DNA of 64,000 bases from Ignavibacteriota bacterium (GTDB lineage: Bacteria; Bacteroidota; Ignavibacteria; Tepidaquicellales; Tepidaquicellaceae). Shown in pieces: positions 7,682 to 16,679 of this stretch (its first letter is position 1; every line of letters starts with the position of its first letter). Location of the stretch: NCBI GenBank assembly GCA_016218085.1, contig JACREY010000021.1, positions 1 through 64,000 of the forward strand. Direction: 5' to 3'. The position numbers and the translations under genes are program-made. The notes beneath the pieces were generated by a model. That model was not told where the DNA came from. It saw nothing but the letters and a program-made list of their open reading frames with translations, and did no database searches.

Positions 7682-10162
7682 ATGAAAAAAAATCTTTTCA
7701 TTTCCATTCTGTTTTTCCTCTCATTTATTTTTTCAGCGCACTCCCAGCAGGTATATGATTACAATAATAATTGGGGAATTAACGGATTTAGCATTAACAA
7801 CCAAAACTCATCAGGAGTAGAACTTAATTTTTCCGTAAACAAACTCTTTATCGAAGATGTTAATGTGGACGGAATAAATATGAAAGCCGCGAAAATTTCT
7901 GGAATATTTCTTCCGAATGAAGCCGGGATGCCAGACCTAGCAGGAACCGGAAGATATTTGGCAGTTCCTGAAGGAGCAACTGTTACATATAGAATTGTAT
8001 CTTACAAAACAGAGGTTATTAAGGATATTGATATTGCACCTGCACCGGAATTGCCTCTGGACAATGACCCGAATCCGCTTAAATACACGAAAAATCAGTC
8101 TGTTTATTCCAGGAACGCATATTATCCAGAAAGTCCGGTCAGAATATCAGAGACCGGAAAAATCAGAGGACTTGATGTTGTTATTCTCGGAATTACACCA
8201 TTTCAATACAATCCGGTTACAAGAGAACTGATTGTATATACAGATTTAAAAGTACAGGTAGATTTTATCGGTGGTAACGGAAAATTCGGAGATGACTCCT
8301 ACAGAAACAGATGGTGGGAACCAATTTTAGCCGATAATATACTCAATTATTCTTCATTACCTGTAATAAATTTCGATACAAGGTATAAAGATATAATGAC
8401 TGAAAACGGTTATGAGTATGTGATAATTGTTCCGAATAATCCCGAATTTTCTGCCTGGGCTGATACTATTAAGAATTTCAGAAATGCACAGGGAATAAAA
8501 ACCGGGGTTTACAAACTATCTGAAATTGGCGGTAATACTGTAAGTATAATTAAAAACTGGGTTACAAATGCATATAATACCTGGACGATAAAACCCGCCG
8601 CAATCTGTCTTCTCGCAGATTACGGAACTGACGCATCAGGAGCTTCTACAATAATTTCCCAGCTTCAGACACATCCGGGCGGGTATCCTGCATTCGCATC
8701 TGATAATTATTATGCAGATATAAACGGCGACGATATGCCGGAAATAGTCTTTTCAAGGATAATTGCGAATGATAATACACAACTTCAGACTTTAATAACA
8801 AAAGAATTAAATTATGAAAGGAATCCTCCTACTGATCCCAATTATTACAATCACCCGATAACTGCGCTGGGATGGCAGACTGAAAGATGGTTCCAGCTTT
8901 GCTCGGAACTTGTCGGCGGATATTTCAAGAAAATAAAGAATAAAAATCCTGTCAGAATAAATAAAATTTATTCCGGTACGCCCGGAACTGTGTGGTCAAC
9001 TGCAACAAATACAGCAACGGTAGTAAATTATTTCGGAACTGTCGGATTGGGTTATATTCCTATGACACCTGATTCAGTCGGCGGATTCGACGGAGGAACG
9101 GCTACAATGGTTGTAAATGCCATCAACGCAAAAGCATTTATTCTTCAGCACCGCGACCACGGAATGTACACGGGATGGGGCGAACCCGGCTTTACAACTT
9201 CCTACATTCCACAATTAACAAACACGGAAATGCCGTTTGTATTTTCAATAAACTGTGAAACAGGTGCTTACCACAATCCATCCGGATGCCCTGCAAACGG
9301 GAGCTTCGTAGAAGTATTCTACAGGTATAAATACAACAATCAGAATTCGGGAACACTTGGAATGGTATGCCCGAGCGAAACATCTTATTCATTTGTAAAC
9401 GATGCATATACCTGGGGAATGTATGATAATATGTGGCCTGATTTCATGCCGGCATACGGCTCTACACCGACTCCAAGAGGAGAAAAACCGGCTTTCGGAA
9501 TGTCCGCCGGAAAATATTTTCTTCAGCAGTCAAGCTGGCCTTACAATACAAGCAACAAGCAGGTAACATACAGGTTATTCCATATGCACGGAGATGCATT
9601 TTTTACTTTGTATTCAGAGGTTCCTCAACCATTAGCAGTTACACACAATTCAACAATTCCCGCAAATGCAACATCTTTTAATGTTGTTGCTCCGAGCGGA
9701 TCGTTTATTGCTTTATCTATAAACGGAAATATTCTGGGTACTGCAACTGCAACGGGTTCAAGACAGTCGATTCCGATATCTGGGACTTTAACAACAGGAC
9801 AAATTATGAAAGTTGTAGTAACAAAACAGAATTATTACAGATACGAAAGCAATGTTAATGTTGGTTTAACAGGAATAGTGAGCAACACAGAAATTCCAAA
9901 AAGCTATTCATTATCTCAAAATTACCCTAATCCGTTTAACCCTGTAACAAAAATAAGTTATGCACTTCCAAAAGACGGCTTCACTACAATCAAAATATAT
10001 GATGTACTCAGCCGGGAAATTGCTACACTTGTAAGCGAAAATAAAACCGCAGGATATTATTCAGTTGATTTTGATGCATCAGCTTTTTCGAGTGGAGTAT
10101 ATTTTTACAAACTTGAATCAGGCGCATTCAGCGAAATAAAGAGAATGATGCTTATTAAATAA
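7682..10162 (+). CDS. gingipain-like C25 cysteine peptidase with T9SS sorting domain (shorter paralogue)
   Basis: Secreted C25 peptidase of 826 residues, closely similar to the preceding gene through the propeptide, catalytic and Ig-like domains. Signal peptide MKKNLFISILFFLSFIFSAHSQ. The catalytic pair is H493 (LQHRDHGMY) and C525 (SINCETGAYH). After the Ig-like domain (ending YRYESNVNV) it goes directly to the sorting domain (YPNPFNPVTKISYALPKDG ... SGVYFYKL ... MMLIK). It therefore lacks the approximately 400-residue insert of its neighbour. A terminator separates the two genes, so each probably has its own promoter; both have their own terminator. The arrangement is a tandem duplication with later domain gain or loss. 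The end product could be a surface protease for peptide nutrition. Confidence 0.9.
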   Translation: MKKNLFISILFFLSFIFSAHSQQVYDYNNNWGINGFSINNQNSSGVELNFSVNKLFIEDVNVDGINMKAAKISGIFLPNEAGMPDLAGTGRYLAVPEGATVTYRIVSYKTEVIKDIDIAPAPELPLDNDPNPLKYTKNQSVYSRNAYYPESPVRISETGKIRGLDVVILGITPFQYNPVTRELIVYTDLKVQVDFIGGNGKFGDDSYRNRWWEPILADNILNYSSLPVINFDTRYKDIMTENGYEYVIIVPNNPEFSAWADTIKNFRNAQGIKTGVYKLSEIGGNTVSIIKNWVTNAYNTWTIKPAAICLLADYGTDASGASTIISQLQTHPGGYPAFASDNYYADINGDDMPEIVFSRIIANDNTQLQTLITKELNYERNPPTDPNYYNHPITALGWQTERWFQLCSELVGGYFKKIKNKNPVRINKIYSGTPGTVWSTATNTATVVNYFGTVGLGYIPMTPDSVGGFDGGTATMVVNAINAKAFILQHRDHGMYTGWGEPGFTTSYIPQLTNTEMPFVFSINCETGAYHNPSGCPANGSFVEVFYRYKYNNQNSGTLGMVCPSETSYSFVNDAYTWGMYDNMWPDFMPAYGSTPTPRGEKPAFGMSAGKYFLQQSSWPYNTSNKQVTYRLFHMHGDAFFTLYSEVPQPLAVTHNSTIPANATSFNVVAPSGSFIALSINGNILGTATATGSRQSIPISGTLTTGQIMKVVVTKQNYYRYESNVNVGLTGIVSNTEIPKSYSLSQNYPNPFNPVTKISYALPKDGFTTIKIYDVLSREIATLVSENKTAGYYSVDFDASAFSSGVYFYKLESGAFSEIKRMMLIK

Positions 10163-10186
10163 AATATTTAAAATACAATATATTAG

Positions 10187-10212
10187 GACCCGCCAAAAGC
10201 GGGTCTTTTTTT
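10187..10212 (+). terminator. intrinsic terminator after the second C25 peptidase
   Basis: GACCCGC, loop CAAAA, GCGGGTC followed by seven T. Confidence 0.9.
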
Positions 10213-10312
10213 ATTTGTGCATAATTTATTGGATTTTTAAAAAAATCCTTATATGTTATTTTTATTAATGAACACGCCAATGTGTTAATGCAAAAACTCA
10301 AGGAGAACAGTT

Positions 10313-11299
10313 ATGGCAATCATGGGAAAAATATGGGATAATGCAAGACTTCTCAACAGGAAAATTGCTCTTCCCGAAGGCAGCGAACCCAGAACACTTA
10401 AAGCTGCGCAAATAATAAAATTAGAAAAACTCGCCGAAGTAATTCTTTTAGGAAATCCAGATAAAATTTCAAAAGCCGCAAAAGAAGCCGGCGTGAATAT
10501 CGAAGGAATAGAAATAACAGAGCCTCAGACATCACCAAAATACGGTGAATATGCAAATCAGTTTCTGGAACTTAGAAAAAGCAAAGGAATGACTCCTGAG
10601 GGTGCGCTTCAGACAATGCTGGATGAAATTTATTTTGCAACGATGATGGTAAAAAGCGGAGATGCACACGGAATGGTTTCGGGAGCAATACACTCCACAG
10701 GCGATTTATTAAGACCTGCCTTGCAAATAATTAAAACTGCACCGGGAATATCCATAGTCTCAAGTTGTTTTATAATGGAAACCCGGACAAAGGAATTCGG
10801 AGAGAACGGTGTGCTGGTTTTTGCTGACTGCGCCATCAATCCAAATCCAAACGCAGAAGAGCTTGCCTCTATTGCATTAGCGACTGCCGCAACCGCAAAA
10901 AGCCTTTGCGGATTCGAGCCGAGGATTGCAATGCTTTCTTTCTCGACCAAAGGAAGCGGAAAGCACGAATTTGTCGATAAGGTAGTTGAAGCGACAAGAA
11001 TTGCAAAAGAAAAAGCCCCGGAACTGTTGATTGACGGCGAGCTTCAGCTGGATGCAGCTATAGTTCAGAAAGTAGCTTCGCTAAAAGCACCTGACAGCAA
11101 AGTAGCAGGAAAGGCAAATGTCCTGATATTCCCGGACCTGCAGTCAGGCAATATCGGCTACAAACTTGTACAGAGAATTGCAGAAGCAGAATGCATCGGT
11201 CCCGTGAGCCAGGGTTTTGCAAAACCAATAAACGACCTTTCCCGGGGATGCAGTGCGGAGGATATCGTCAATGTAGTTGCCATCACGGCAGTCCAATAA
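10313..11299 (+). CDS. pta: phosphate acetyltransferase
   Basis: Converts acetyl-CoA and phosphate to acetyl phosphate and CoA, reversibly. The 328-residue length matches the short Pta type without the N-terminal regulatory domain. Family features: IALPEGSEPRTLKAA near the start, KSGDAHGMVSGAIHSTGDLLRPALQII (about 110-137) and the C-terminal PDLQSGNIGYKLVQR region. CAAGGAGAACAGTT before the ATG at 10313 is a strong ribosome binding site; an in-frame ATG three codons later is less well placed. ackA follows after 36 bp, so the pair is an operon making ATP from acetyl-CoA or activating acetate. Confidence 0.95.
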   Translation: MAIMGKIWDNARLLNRKIALPEGSEPRTLKAAQIIKLEKLAEVILLGNPDKISKAAKEAGVNIEGIEITEPQTSPKYGEYANQFLELRKSKGMTPEGALQTMLDEIYFATMMVKSGDAHGMVSGAIHSTGDLLRPALQIIKTAPGISIVSSCFIMETRTKEFGENGVLVFADCAINPNPNAEELASIALATAATAKSLCGFEPRIAMLSFSTKGSGKHEFVDKVVEATRIAKEKAPELLIDGELQLDAAIVQKVASLKAPDSKVAGKANVLIFPDLQSGNIGYKLVQRIAEAECIGPVSQGFAKPINDLSRGCSAEDIVNVVAITAVQ

Positions 11300-11335
11300 A
11301 GTCAATTAATTCTAAAATATTATTTATATTGTAAA

Positions 11336-12577
11336 ATGAAAATATTAGTTATAAACACGGGAAGTTCTTCATTAAAGTATCAGCTTCTCGAAATGGAGGG
11401 GGAAAAGCTGCTTTCGAAAGGACTCGTTGAGAGAATCGGCTCTGAAGGTTCATCCGTTACTTACACTATCAGGGGAGAAAAAAACAAATTTCAGAAAGAT
11501 ATTTTAAATCATACCGATGCAATAAAAGTCGTTTTCGAATTGCTCACAGATCCTGAAAACGGAGTGATAAAAAGCATTAAGGAAGTAGATGCAGTCGGAC
11601 ACAGAGTGGTTCACGCAGGAGAAAGGTATTCGGGTTCAGTATTAATAACGGATGATGTTGTAAATGCTCTCGAAGAATGCTCCTTCTTTGCGCCACTTCA
11701 TAACCCTCCTAACATAAAAGGGATAAAAGCCTGCCTGGAAGTGCTTCCTGAGGTTCCGATGGTGGGTGTATTTGACACTGCATTCCACCAGACAATGCCC
11801 GATTATGCTTATATGTACGCTCTGCCATATGAATTATATGAAAAATACAGAATCCGCAGATATGGATTTCACGGCACTTCACACAGATATGTTTCTCAGG
11901 TAGCAGTTGACCTGCTCGGAAAAAAGAACTCAAAAATCATTACCTGCCATCTCGGAAACGGCGCCAGCGTCTGCGCGGTGAAAGACGGTATAAGCGTTGA
12001 TACTTCAATGGGACACACTCCGACCGGGGGACTTATTATGGGCACTCGTTGCGGCGATATCGACCCTGCTCTCATCCCGATTCTTGAAAATGTTGAGCAT
12101 CTGACCGCAAAACAGATTGATGATATTATGAATAAAAAATCAGGAATGCTCGGAGTGTCGGGAATAAGCAACGACTTCCGCGACCTCGAAGATGCATTGC
12201 ACAACGGTAACCGCAGGGCAAAACTTGCACTCGAAATGTTTGACTACCGCCTGAAAAAATTCATAGGTGAATATACAATCATTCTCGGCGGACTTGATGC
12301 GCTCGTTTTCACAGCAGGTATCGGAGAAAATGACCCGGAAACAAGATATGAAGCCTGCAAGGGACTTGAATTTCTTGGGCTTTATCTCGACGAAGAAAAA
12401 AATAGCAGCATAAAAGGAGAACTTGCCGAGATTTCACTGCCCGAATCCAAAGTGAAGGTCTATGTGATTCCCACAAACGAAGAACTTATGATTGCCCGTG
12501 ATACAAAGGAAATTATCGAAAGCAAAAAAAAGAAAAATAAATCAGGGTTCGAAGTCGGTGAACTGCAGGAAGCCTGA
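11336..12577 (+). CDS. ackA: acetate kinase
   Basis: Interconverts acetyl phosphate plus ADP with acetate plus ATP in the cytoplasm. At 413 residues it is close to the usual 400. Signatures: MKILVINTGSSSLKYQL at the N-terminus, GHRVVHAGERY (about 87-97, containing the substrate-binding Arg), FDTAFHQTMP, RRYGFHGTSHRYV and GLIMGTRCGDIDPALIP, then FTAGIGEND near the C-terminus. The last roughly 20 residues (KKKKNKSGFEVGELQEA) extend beyond the conserved core. It is second in the pta-ackA operon, with a convergent terminator hairpin after it. Confidence 0.96.
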   Translation: MKILVINTGSSSLKYQLLEMEGEKLLSKGLVERIGSEGSSVTYTIRGEKNKFQKDILNHTDAIKVVFELLTDPENGVIKSIKEVDAVGHRVVHAGERYSGSVLITDDVVNALEECSFFAPLHNPPNIKGIKACLEVLPEVPMVGVFDTAFHQTMPDYAYMYALPYELYEKYRIRRYGFHGTSHRYVSQVAVDLLGKKNSKIITCHLGNGASVCAVKDGISVDTSMGHTPTGGLIMGTRCGDIDPALIPILENVEHLTAKQIDDIMNKKSGMLGVSGISNDFRDLEDALHNGNRRAKLALEMFDYRLKKFIGEYTIILGGLDALVFTAGIGENDPETRYEACKGLEFLGLYLDEEKNSSIKGELAEISLPESKVKVYVIPTNEELMIARDTKEIIESKKKKNKSGFEVGELQEA

Positions 12578-12630
12578 ACAATTTGCAAAGTACAAATATC
12601 AAATAACAGGTTAAATAGTGTATATTACAA

Positions 12631-12665
12631 AAAAAAAGAGTCCACAATACGGACTCTTTTTTTTT
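12631..12665. terminator. bidirectional terminator between ackA and aquaporin gene
   Basis: A run of A, AAGAGTCC, loop ACAATAC, GGACTCTT, run of T. It serves both convergent genes. Confidence 0.9.
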
Positions 12666-12695
12666 GTTCATAACGTTTTACGTTTTACTCTCTTA

Positions 12696-13388
12696 TCATT
12701 CTTTTCCCATTATCAGTTTCCAGGTAAACGCCCCAATAAGCCCTCCGGCTATCGGAGCAACGATAAACAACCAGAGCTGCGAAATTGCATCACCGCCTAT
12801 AAATAAAGCAGGACCTATACTGCGTGCAGGGTTTACTGATGTGCCTGTTATAGGTATCACAACTATATGGATAAGAAATAAAGTGAATCCAATCGCAATT
12901 CCTGCAAATCCCGCAGGTGCATTTTTATGAGTCGAACCTAAAATCACAAAAAGAAAAATCGCAGTAAAAACGATTTCAGCTATTAAACCTGACATCATTG
13001 AATATTTTGCAGGTGAATGCAATCCAAAACCGTTCTGACCAAGTCCGTTAACCGCAGGATTATAAATTTCCGAACCGGTAGCTAAATAGTAAAGTATTCC
13101 CGCTCCGGCTATTGCTCCCAATATCTGGAACACAATGTAAAAAATCATATCCTTTGCCCTGATTTTTCCTAAAGCAAACATAGAAATTGTGATTGCCGGA
13201 TTAATATGGCAACCGGATACAGGTCCTATTGCATATACCATTATTAATACGGAAATACCGAATGCAAAAGAAATCCCGAGATAACCTACATTCACTCCGG
13301 ATATTACTGCACTGCCGCATCCGATAAGCACCAGCACCATAGTGCCGATTAATTCCGCAAAATACTTTGAAAATGGTTTTGTTTCCAT
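12696..13388 (-). CDS. aqpZ: aquaporin Z-type water channel
   Basis: Inner-membrane MIP-family channel of 230 residues with six predicted helices and two half-helix NPA motifs at 63-65 (HINPAI) and 186-188 (SVNPAR). Selectivity-filter residues F43, H174, T183 and R189 fall at the numbering known for E. coli AqpZ, indicating a narrow water-selective pore rather than a glycerol channel. It ends convergently with ackA at a shared terminator. The DUF454-protein gene lies upstream on the same strand with a 63-bp gap and may be co-transcribed. Confidence 0.95.
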   Translation of the reverse strand: METKPFSKYFAELIGTMVLVLIGCGSAVISGVNVGYLGISFAFGISVLIMVYAIGPVSGCHINPAITISMFALGKIRAKDMIFYIVFQILGAIAGAGILYYLATGSEIYNPAVNGLGQNGFGLHSPAKYSMMSGLIAEIVFTAIFLFVILGSTHKNAPAGFAGIAIGFTLFLIHIVVIPITGTSVNPARSIGPALFIGGDAISQLWLFIVAPIAGGLIGAFTWKLIMGKE

Positions 13389-13451
13389 ATGATTAATATT
13401 TAAATTAAAAAGCTATATTCTTTTTTTATACGGGATAAATATAATAAATAA

Positions 13452-13889
13452 TTAATTTCCATTCTCAGTTTCACTGCTTCTTTTGCTCCTGTGACGGATA
13501 ATATAAACAGATACGCCAATAGCTATTGCAAACATTATCAATCTCTGCCATAAAACTTCCAGTACGTAAACTGCTGATGCAGTCATTGAAATCCAGATTG
13601 AGGAAATGATAATTATTTTTGTTTTAACAGGAATAAATTTTTCCTCCAGATAGTTCTGCAGATGCTGACCTACATATTTATTATGAATCAGCATTTTATA
13701 AAATTTCTCCGAACTTTTTGCAAAGCAGAATGCGGCAATTATGAAAAATATAGTTCCGGGAATCACAGGCAACACCGCCCCCAAAATTCCCATCGCTACC
13801 ATTAGAAAACCGAAAAATATCCATAAATAACGGATTAAGCGGTTCTCTTTTACATCCAGCTGAAGTTTTGTTTTCTTCTCCATCGCCAA
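13452..13889 (-). CDS. DUF454/YbaN-family inner-membrane protein
   Basis: A 145-residue membrane protein of the DUF454 (YbaN) family, function unknown. Its signature is the segment GILGAVLPVIPGTIFFIIAA then FCFAKSSEKFYKMLIHNKYVG (about 36-75), with two further hydrophobic helices at about 88-108 and 112-131. The N-terminus is basic and probably cytoplasmic. Two in-frame ATGs (codons 1 and 3) are possible starts. The same-strand aquaporin gene follows closely. Confidence 0.85.
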   Translation of the reverse strand: MAMEKKTKLQLDVKENRLIRYLWIFFGFLMVAMGILGAVLPVIPGTIFFIIAAFCFAKSSEKFYKMLIHNKYVGQHLQNYLEEKFIPVKTKIIIISSIWISMTASAVYVLEVLWQRLIMFAIAIGVSVYIIRHRSKRSSETENGN

Positions 13890-14001
13890 TAAATTAATAT
13901 TTAATTAAGTAAACTACAATGATTTAAGGTTTGAGCAAAGAAAAATATCACGATGTACAATACAAAATATTATTTTTCATTATTTAATAATTTTCCGCGC
14001 G

Positions 14002-14036
14002 GGGAGTCTCTCCGATTATTTGTATCGGAGGACTCC
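14002..14036. repeat. long interrupted hairpin
   Basis: GGGAGTC, TC, TCCGAT, loop, ATCGGA, G, GACTCCC. The stem has 13 pairs with a small internal bulge and no T run, so it is unlikely to be a terminator. Confidence 0.7.
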
Positions 14037-14410
14037 CGATACTAACTAAATATTTCACCCCTTTCGGGGTTCGTGTTTCGTATTGTTTCTTTTTTCTATA
14101 ATAGTTTTACCCCTTCGGGGTTCTTGCTCTTAACCCTCCAAAAATATCAGTGATTATCATAACAAATCATCGCTTTTTGAGCCCGCCGTGGAGGACAGGA
14201 ATGACAAAACAGGAGGCGTTCCCAAAGAGGACTTTGGGAACGAGGAAATCTGTGCATCTGTGGCTATGTTTTAGTTCTCGCTCTTAACCCTCAAAATAAA
14301 TCCCTCTCTTTCCGCTCTTCCCGTGTGCAAAGCTCTCGCTTTTCATTCAGAATTCATAATTTGCATTTTCTGCATCCCGATTTATCGGGACAGCATTCAA
14401 AATTTACTAT

Positions 14411-14476
14411 TTCACCCCTTCGGGGTTCACATTTTATTCCTTCATTTTCTACAATACTCTCACCCCTTCGGGGTTC
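14411..14476. repeat. paired CACCCCTTCGGGG palindromes with conserved linker
   Basis: Two palindromes separated by a linker containing ATTTTATTCCTT and TTTTCTACAATACT. Nearly the same composite recurs at 29485-29551. Confidence 0.8.
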
Positions 14477-14614
14477 TTGCTCTAACCCCTCAAAAAAAAA
14501 TCCTCGTTCTTTTAGTCTCAAAGAGTCGCCGAGGAGACCGCCGTGGCGGAAGTGGAAATCCGTTTAATCTGAGTCATAAGTGGTCAAAGTTCTCGCTCTT
14601 AACCCTAAAAAAAA

Positions 14615-14644
14615 CTTAGTGCCCTGCGTGCTCTTAGTGGTGAA
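14615..14644 (-). repeat. solo CACTAAG-type repeat
   Basis: CTTAGTG, a short spacer, then CTTAGTGGTGAA: the same motif family as the inverted repeats around the GxxExxY gene, without a gene here. Confidence 0.6.
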
Positions 14645-14744
14645 AAGTTTTTGTTCTTTGTTCTGAATTTAATTTTTTGAAACAAAAAAACTATTTTACG
14701 TGTTAAGTAATGTAATAACTTTATATTAATTTAAATAAAAAACT

Positions 14745-16631
14745 ATGGAGCAGTTATCGGGAGAAATATTTTATCCTTCTAAAGATGTTCTGAAGAAAAC
14801 AAGGGTCAAGGACTGGAACCAGCTGGCAGATTTTGCAGGTGAAAATCTCGAAGCTTTCTGGGAAAAGGAAGCAAAAGAACTTAAATGGTTCAAAAAATGG
14901 GATAAAGTTCTTGATGATTCAAAAAAACCTTTCTTTAAATGGTTTACAAACGGCAAGGTTAACATAGCATACAACTGCCTCGATGTGCATCTGGATACTC
15001 ACAGAAAAAACAAAGTTGCATTAATTTGGGAAGGTGAAAAAGGAGAGCACCGCTCATTTTCATATTTCGCTCTGCACCGTGAGGTGTCCAGTTTTGCCAA
15101 TGCGCTCAAAAGTCTTGGCGTTCAGAAAGGCGACAGGGTAACGCTATATATGGGCAGAATTCCCGAACTGTTAATCGGAATGCTCGCTTGTGCAAGAATC
15201 GGAGCAATTCACTCTGTAGTTTACGGCGGATTTTCTGTCGAGTCGCTTCACGAAAGACTCGAAGACAGCCATTCAAAAGTACTGATAGTAGCCGACGGCG
15301 CTTTTCAGCGAGGTAAAATTGTACCGCTGAAAGCCATTGCAGACGAGGCACTGCAGAGAGCCGCATCCGTAGAAAGTGTCCTTGTAATTAAAAGAACGGG
15401 CGAACCTGTGAATATGGAATACGGCAGGGATATCTGGTACCACGAACTTGTAAATCTCCCGATGATAAATTCCAAATGTCCGGTGGAAGAGCTCGACTCA
15501 GAGCATCCACTTTACCTTCTTTATACTTCAGGAACAACGGGCAAACCTAAAGCCATTCTTCATACACACGGCGGTTATATGGTAGGTACATATTCAACTT
15601 TCAAATATGTATTCGATATCAGAGATGATGACCGGTACTGGTGCGCTGCGGACCCGGGCTGGGTAACAGGTCACAGTTACATAGTTTACGGTCCCCTGCT
15701 AAACGGAGCTACACAGCTGATGTATGAAGGAGCGCCAAACTTCCCCTTCCCCAACAGGTGGTGGCAATTAATTGAAAAATACGGAATAACAATTTTATAC
15801 ACAGCTCCGACTGCAATCCGCGGTTTGATGAGATTCGGCGAGGCCTGGCCCAACAGGCACGATTTAAGCTCGCTCAGACTCCTCGGCTCAGTCGGCGAAC
15901 CTATTAATCCGGAAGCGTGGAAATGGTATCACCGCGTAATCGGAAAAGAGAAATGCCCGATAATGGATACCTGGTGGCAGACCGAAACAGGAGCTTTTAT
16001 GATTACTCCGACTCCAACCGTTCCGCTTAAACCCGGCTCAGGCACTAAGCCATTTTTCGGATTAAAGATGGATATACTCGACGAGGAAGGAAATCCGGTA
16101 AAAGCAAATGAAGAAGGTTTTCTTGTAGTTAAAACTCCGTGGCCTTCTATGATGAGAACAATTTACAATGACCCCGATAAATACGTGGAAAAATACTGGA
16201 GCAAATATGAAGGAATGTACCTGACCGGTGACTCGGCAAGGCGTGACGAAGACGGGTACTACTGGATTATCGGAAGAACTGACGATGTAATAAAAGTATC
16301 GGGTTACAGATTAGGAACAGCTGAAATCGAAAGCGCACTCGTAAGCCATCCTGCTGTTGCAGAAGCTGCTGCAATCGGACTTCCACACGAAATAAAGGGA
16401 AATGCTATACATACTTATGTAATTCTGAAGGTTGGTGTGGAAAAATCTGAGACACTTCGTGAAGAACTGATAGCGCACGTTGGACACGAAGTCGGACCTA
16501 TTGCTAAACCTGAAAACGTGGAATTTGTAGATGTTTTACCTAAAACAAGAAGCGGAAAAATAATGAGGCGCGTATTAAAGGCAAGAGCACTTGGTCAGGA
16601 TCCGGGAAACCTTGCTACACTGGAAGAGTAA
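14745..16631 (+). CDS. acsA: acetyl-coenzyme A synthetase
   Basis: AMP-forming acetate-CoA ligase: activates acetate with ATP to acetyl-AMP, then acetyl-CoA. At 628 residues it is slightly shorter than the usual 650. Motifs in order: YTSGTTGKPKAILHTHGGY (ATP loop), WWQTETGAFMI (adenylate core), YLTGDSARRDEDGYYWIIGR (hinge) and PKTRSGKIMRR with catalytic Lys605, the site regulated by acetylation in this family. The gene stands alone on the plus strand, downstream of a repeat block and ending convergently with a histidine kinase gene. With pta-ackA it gives a high-affinity and a low-affinity route for acetate. Confidence 0.96.
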   Translation: MEQLSGEIFYPSKDVLKKTRVKDWNQLADFAGENLEAFWEKEAKELKWFKKWDKVLDDSKKPFFKWFTNGKVNIAYNCLDVHLDTHRKNKVALIWEGEKGEHRSFSYFALHREVSSFANALKSLGVQKGDRVTLYMGRIPELLIGMLACARIGAIHSVVYGGFSVESLHERLEDSHSKVLIVADGAFQRGKIVPLKAIADEALQRAASVESVLVIKRTGEPVNMEYGRDIWYHELVNLPMINSKCPVEELDSEHPLYLLYTSGTTGKPKAILHTHGGYMVGTYSTFKYVFDIRDDDRYWCAADPGWVTGHSYIVYGPLLNGATQLMYEGAPNFPFPNRWWQLIEKYGITILYTAPTAIRGLMRFGEAWPNRHDLSSLRLLGSVGEPINPEAWKWYHRVIGKEKCPIMDTWWQTETGAFMITPTPTVPLKPGSGTKPFFGLKMDILDEEGNPVKANEEGFLVVKTPWPSMMRTIYNDPDKYVEKYWSKYEGMYLTGDSARRDEDGYYWIIGRTDDVIKVSGYRLGTAEIESALVSHPAVAEAAAIGLPHEIKGNAIHTYVILKVGVEKSETLREELIAHVGHEVGPIAKPENVEFVDVLPKTRSGKIMRRVLKARALGQDPGNLATLEE

Positions 16632-16637
16632 AATTGA

Positions 16638-16669
16638 ATAACCGGGAATAAATAATTATTCCCGGTTAT
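16638..16669. terminator. hairpin between convergent acsA and histidine kinase genes
   Basis: Perfect 14-bp stem ATAACCGGGAATAA/TTATTCCCGGTTAT with a 4-nt loop. Flanks are AT-rich, but neither side has a long T run, so terminator strength is uncertain. Confidence 0.7.
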
Positions 16670-16679
16670 AAAAATTCAA

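Larger units (their letters stand above)
13890..14744. repeat. repeat-filled intergenic region between DUF454 gene and acsA
   Basis: No gene is credible here; short ORFs run through repeats. Contents: a long interrupted hairpin at 14002-14036; four CCCCTTCGGGG palindromes at 14054-14072, 14105-14123, 14411-14428 and 14459-14476; two CCGCCGTGG palindromes near 14180 and 14537; a GTTCCCAAAG/CTTTGGGAAC hairpin at 14218-14242; copies of TTCTCGCTCTTAACCCT; and a CTTAGTG-type repeat at 14615-14644. The promoter of acsA must lie in or after this block but was not identified. Confidence 0.8.

Noticed and set aside
14323-14619. Overlapping small ORFs of 98 and 80 codons
   Set aside because: They lie in the CCCCTTCGGGG and CCGCCGTGG repeat block and have no protein-like features.
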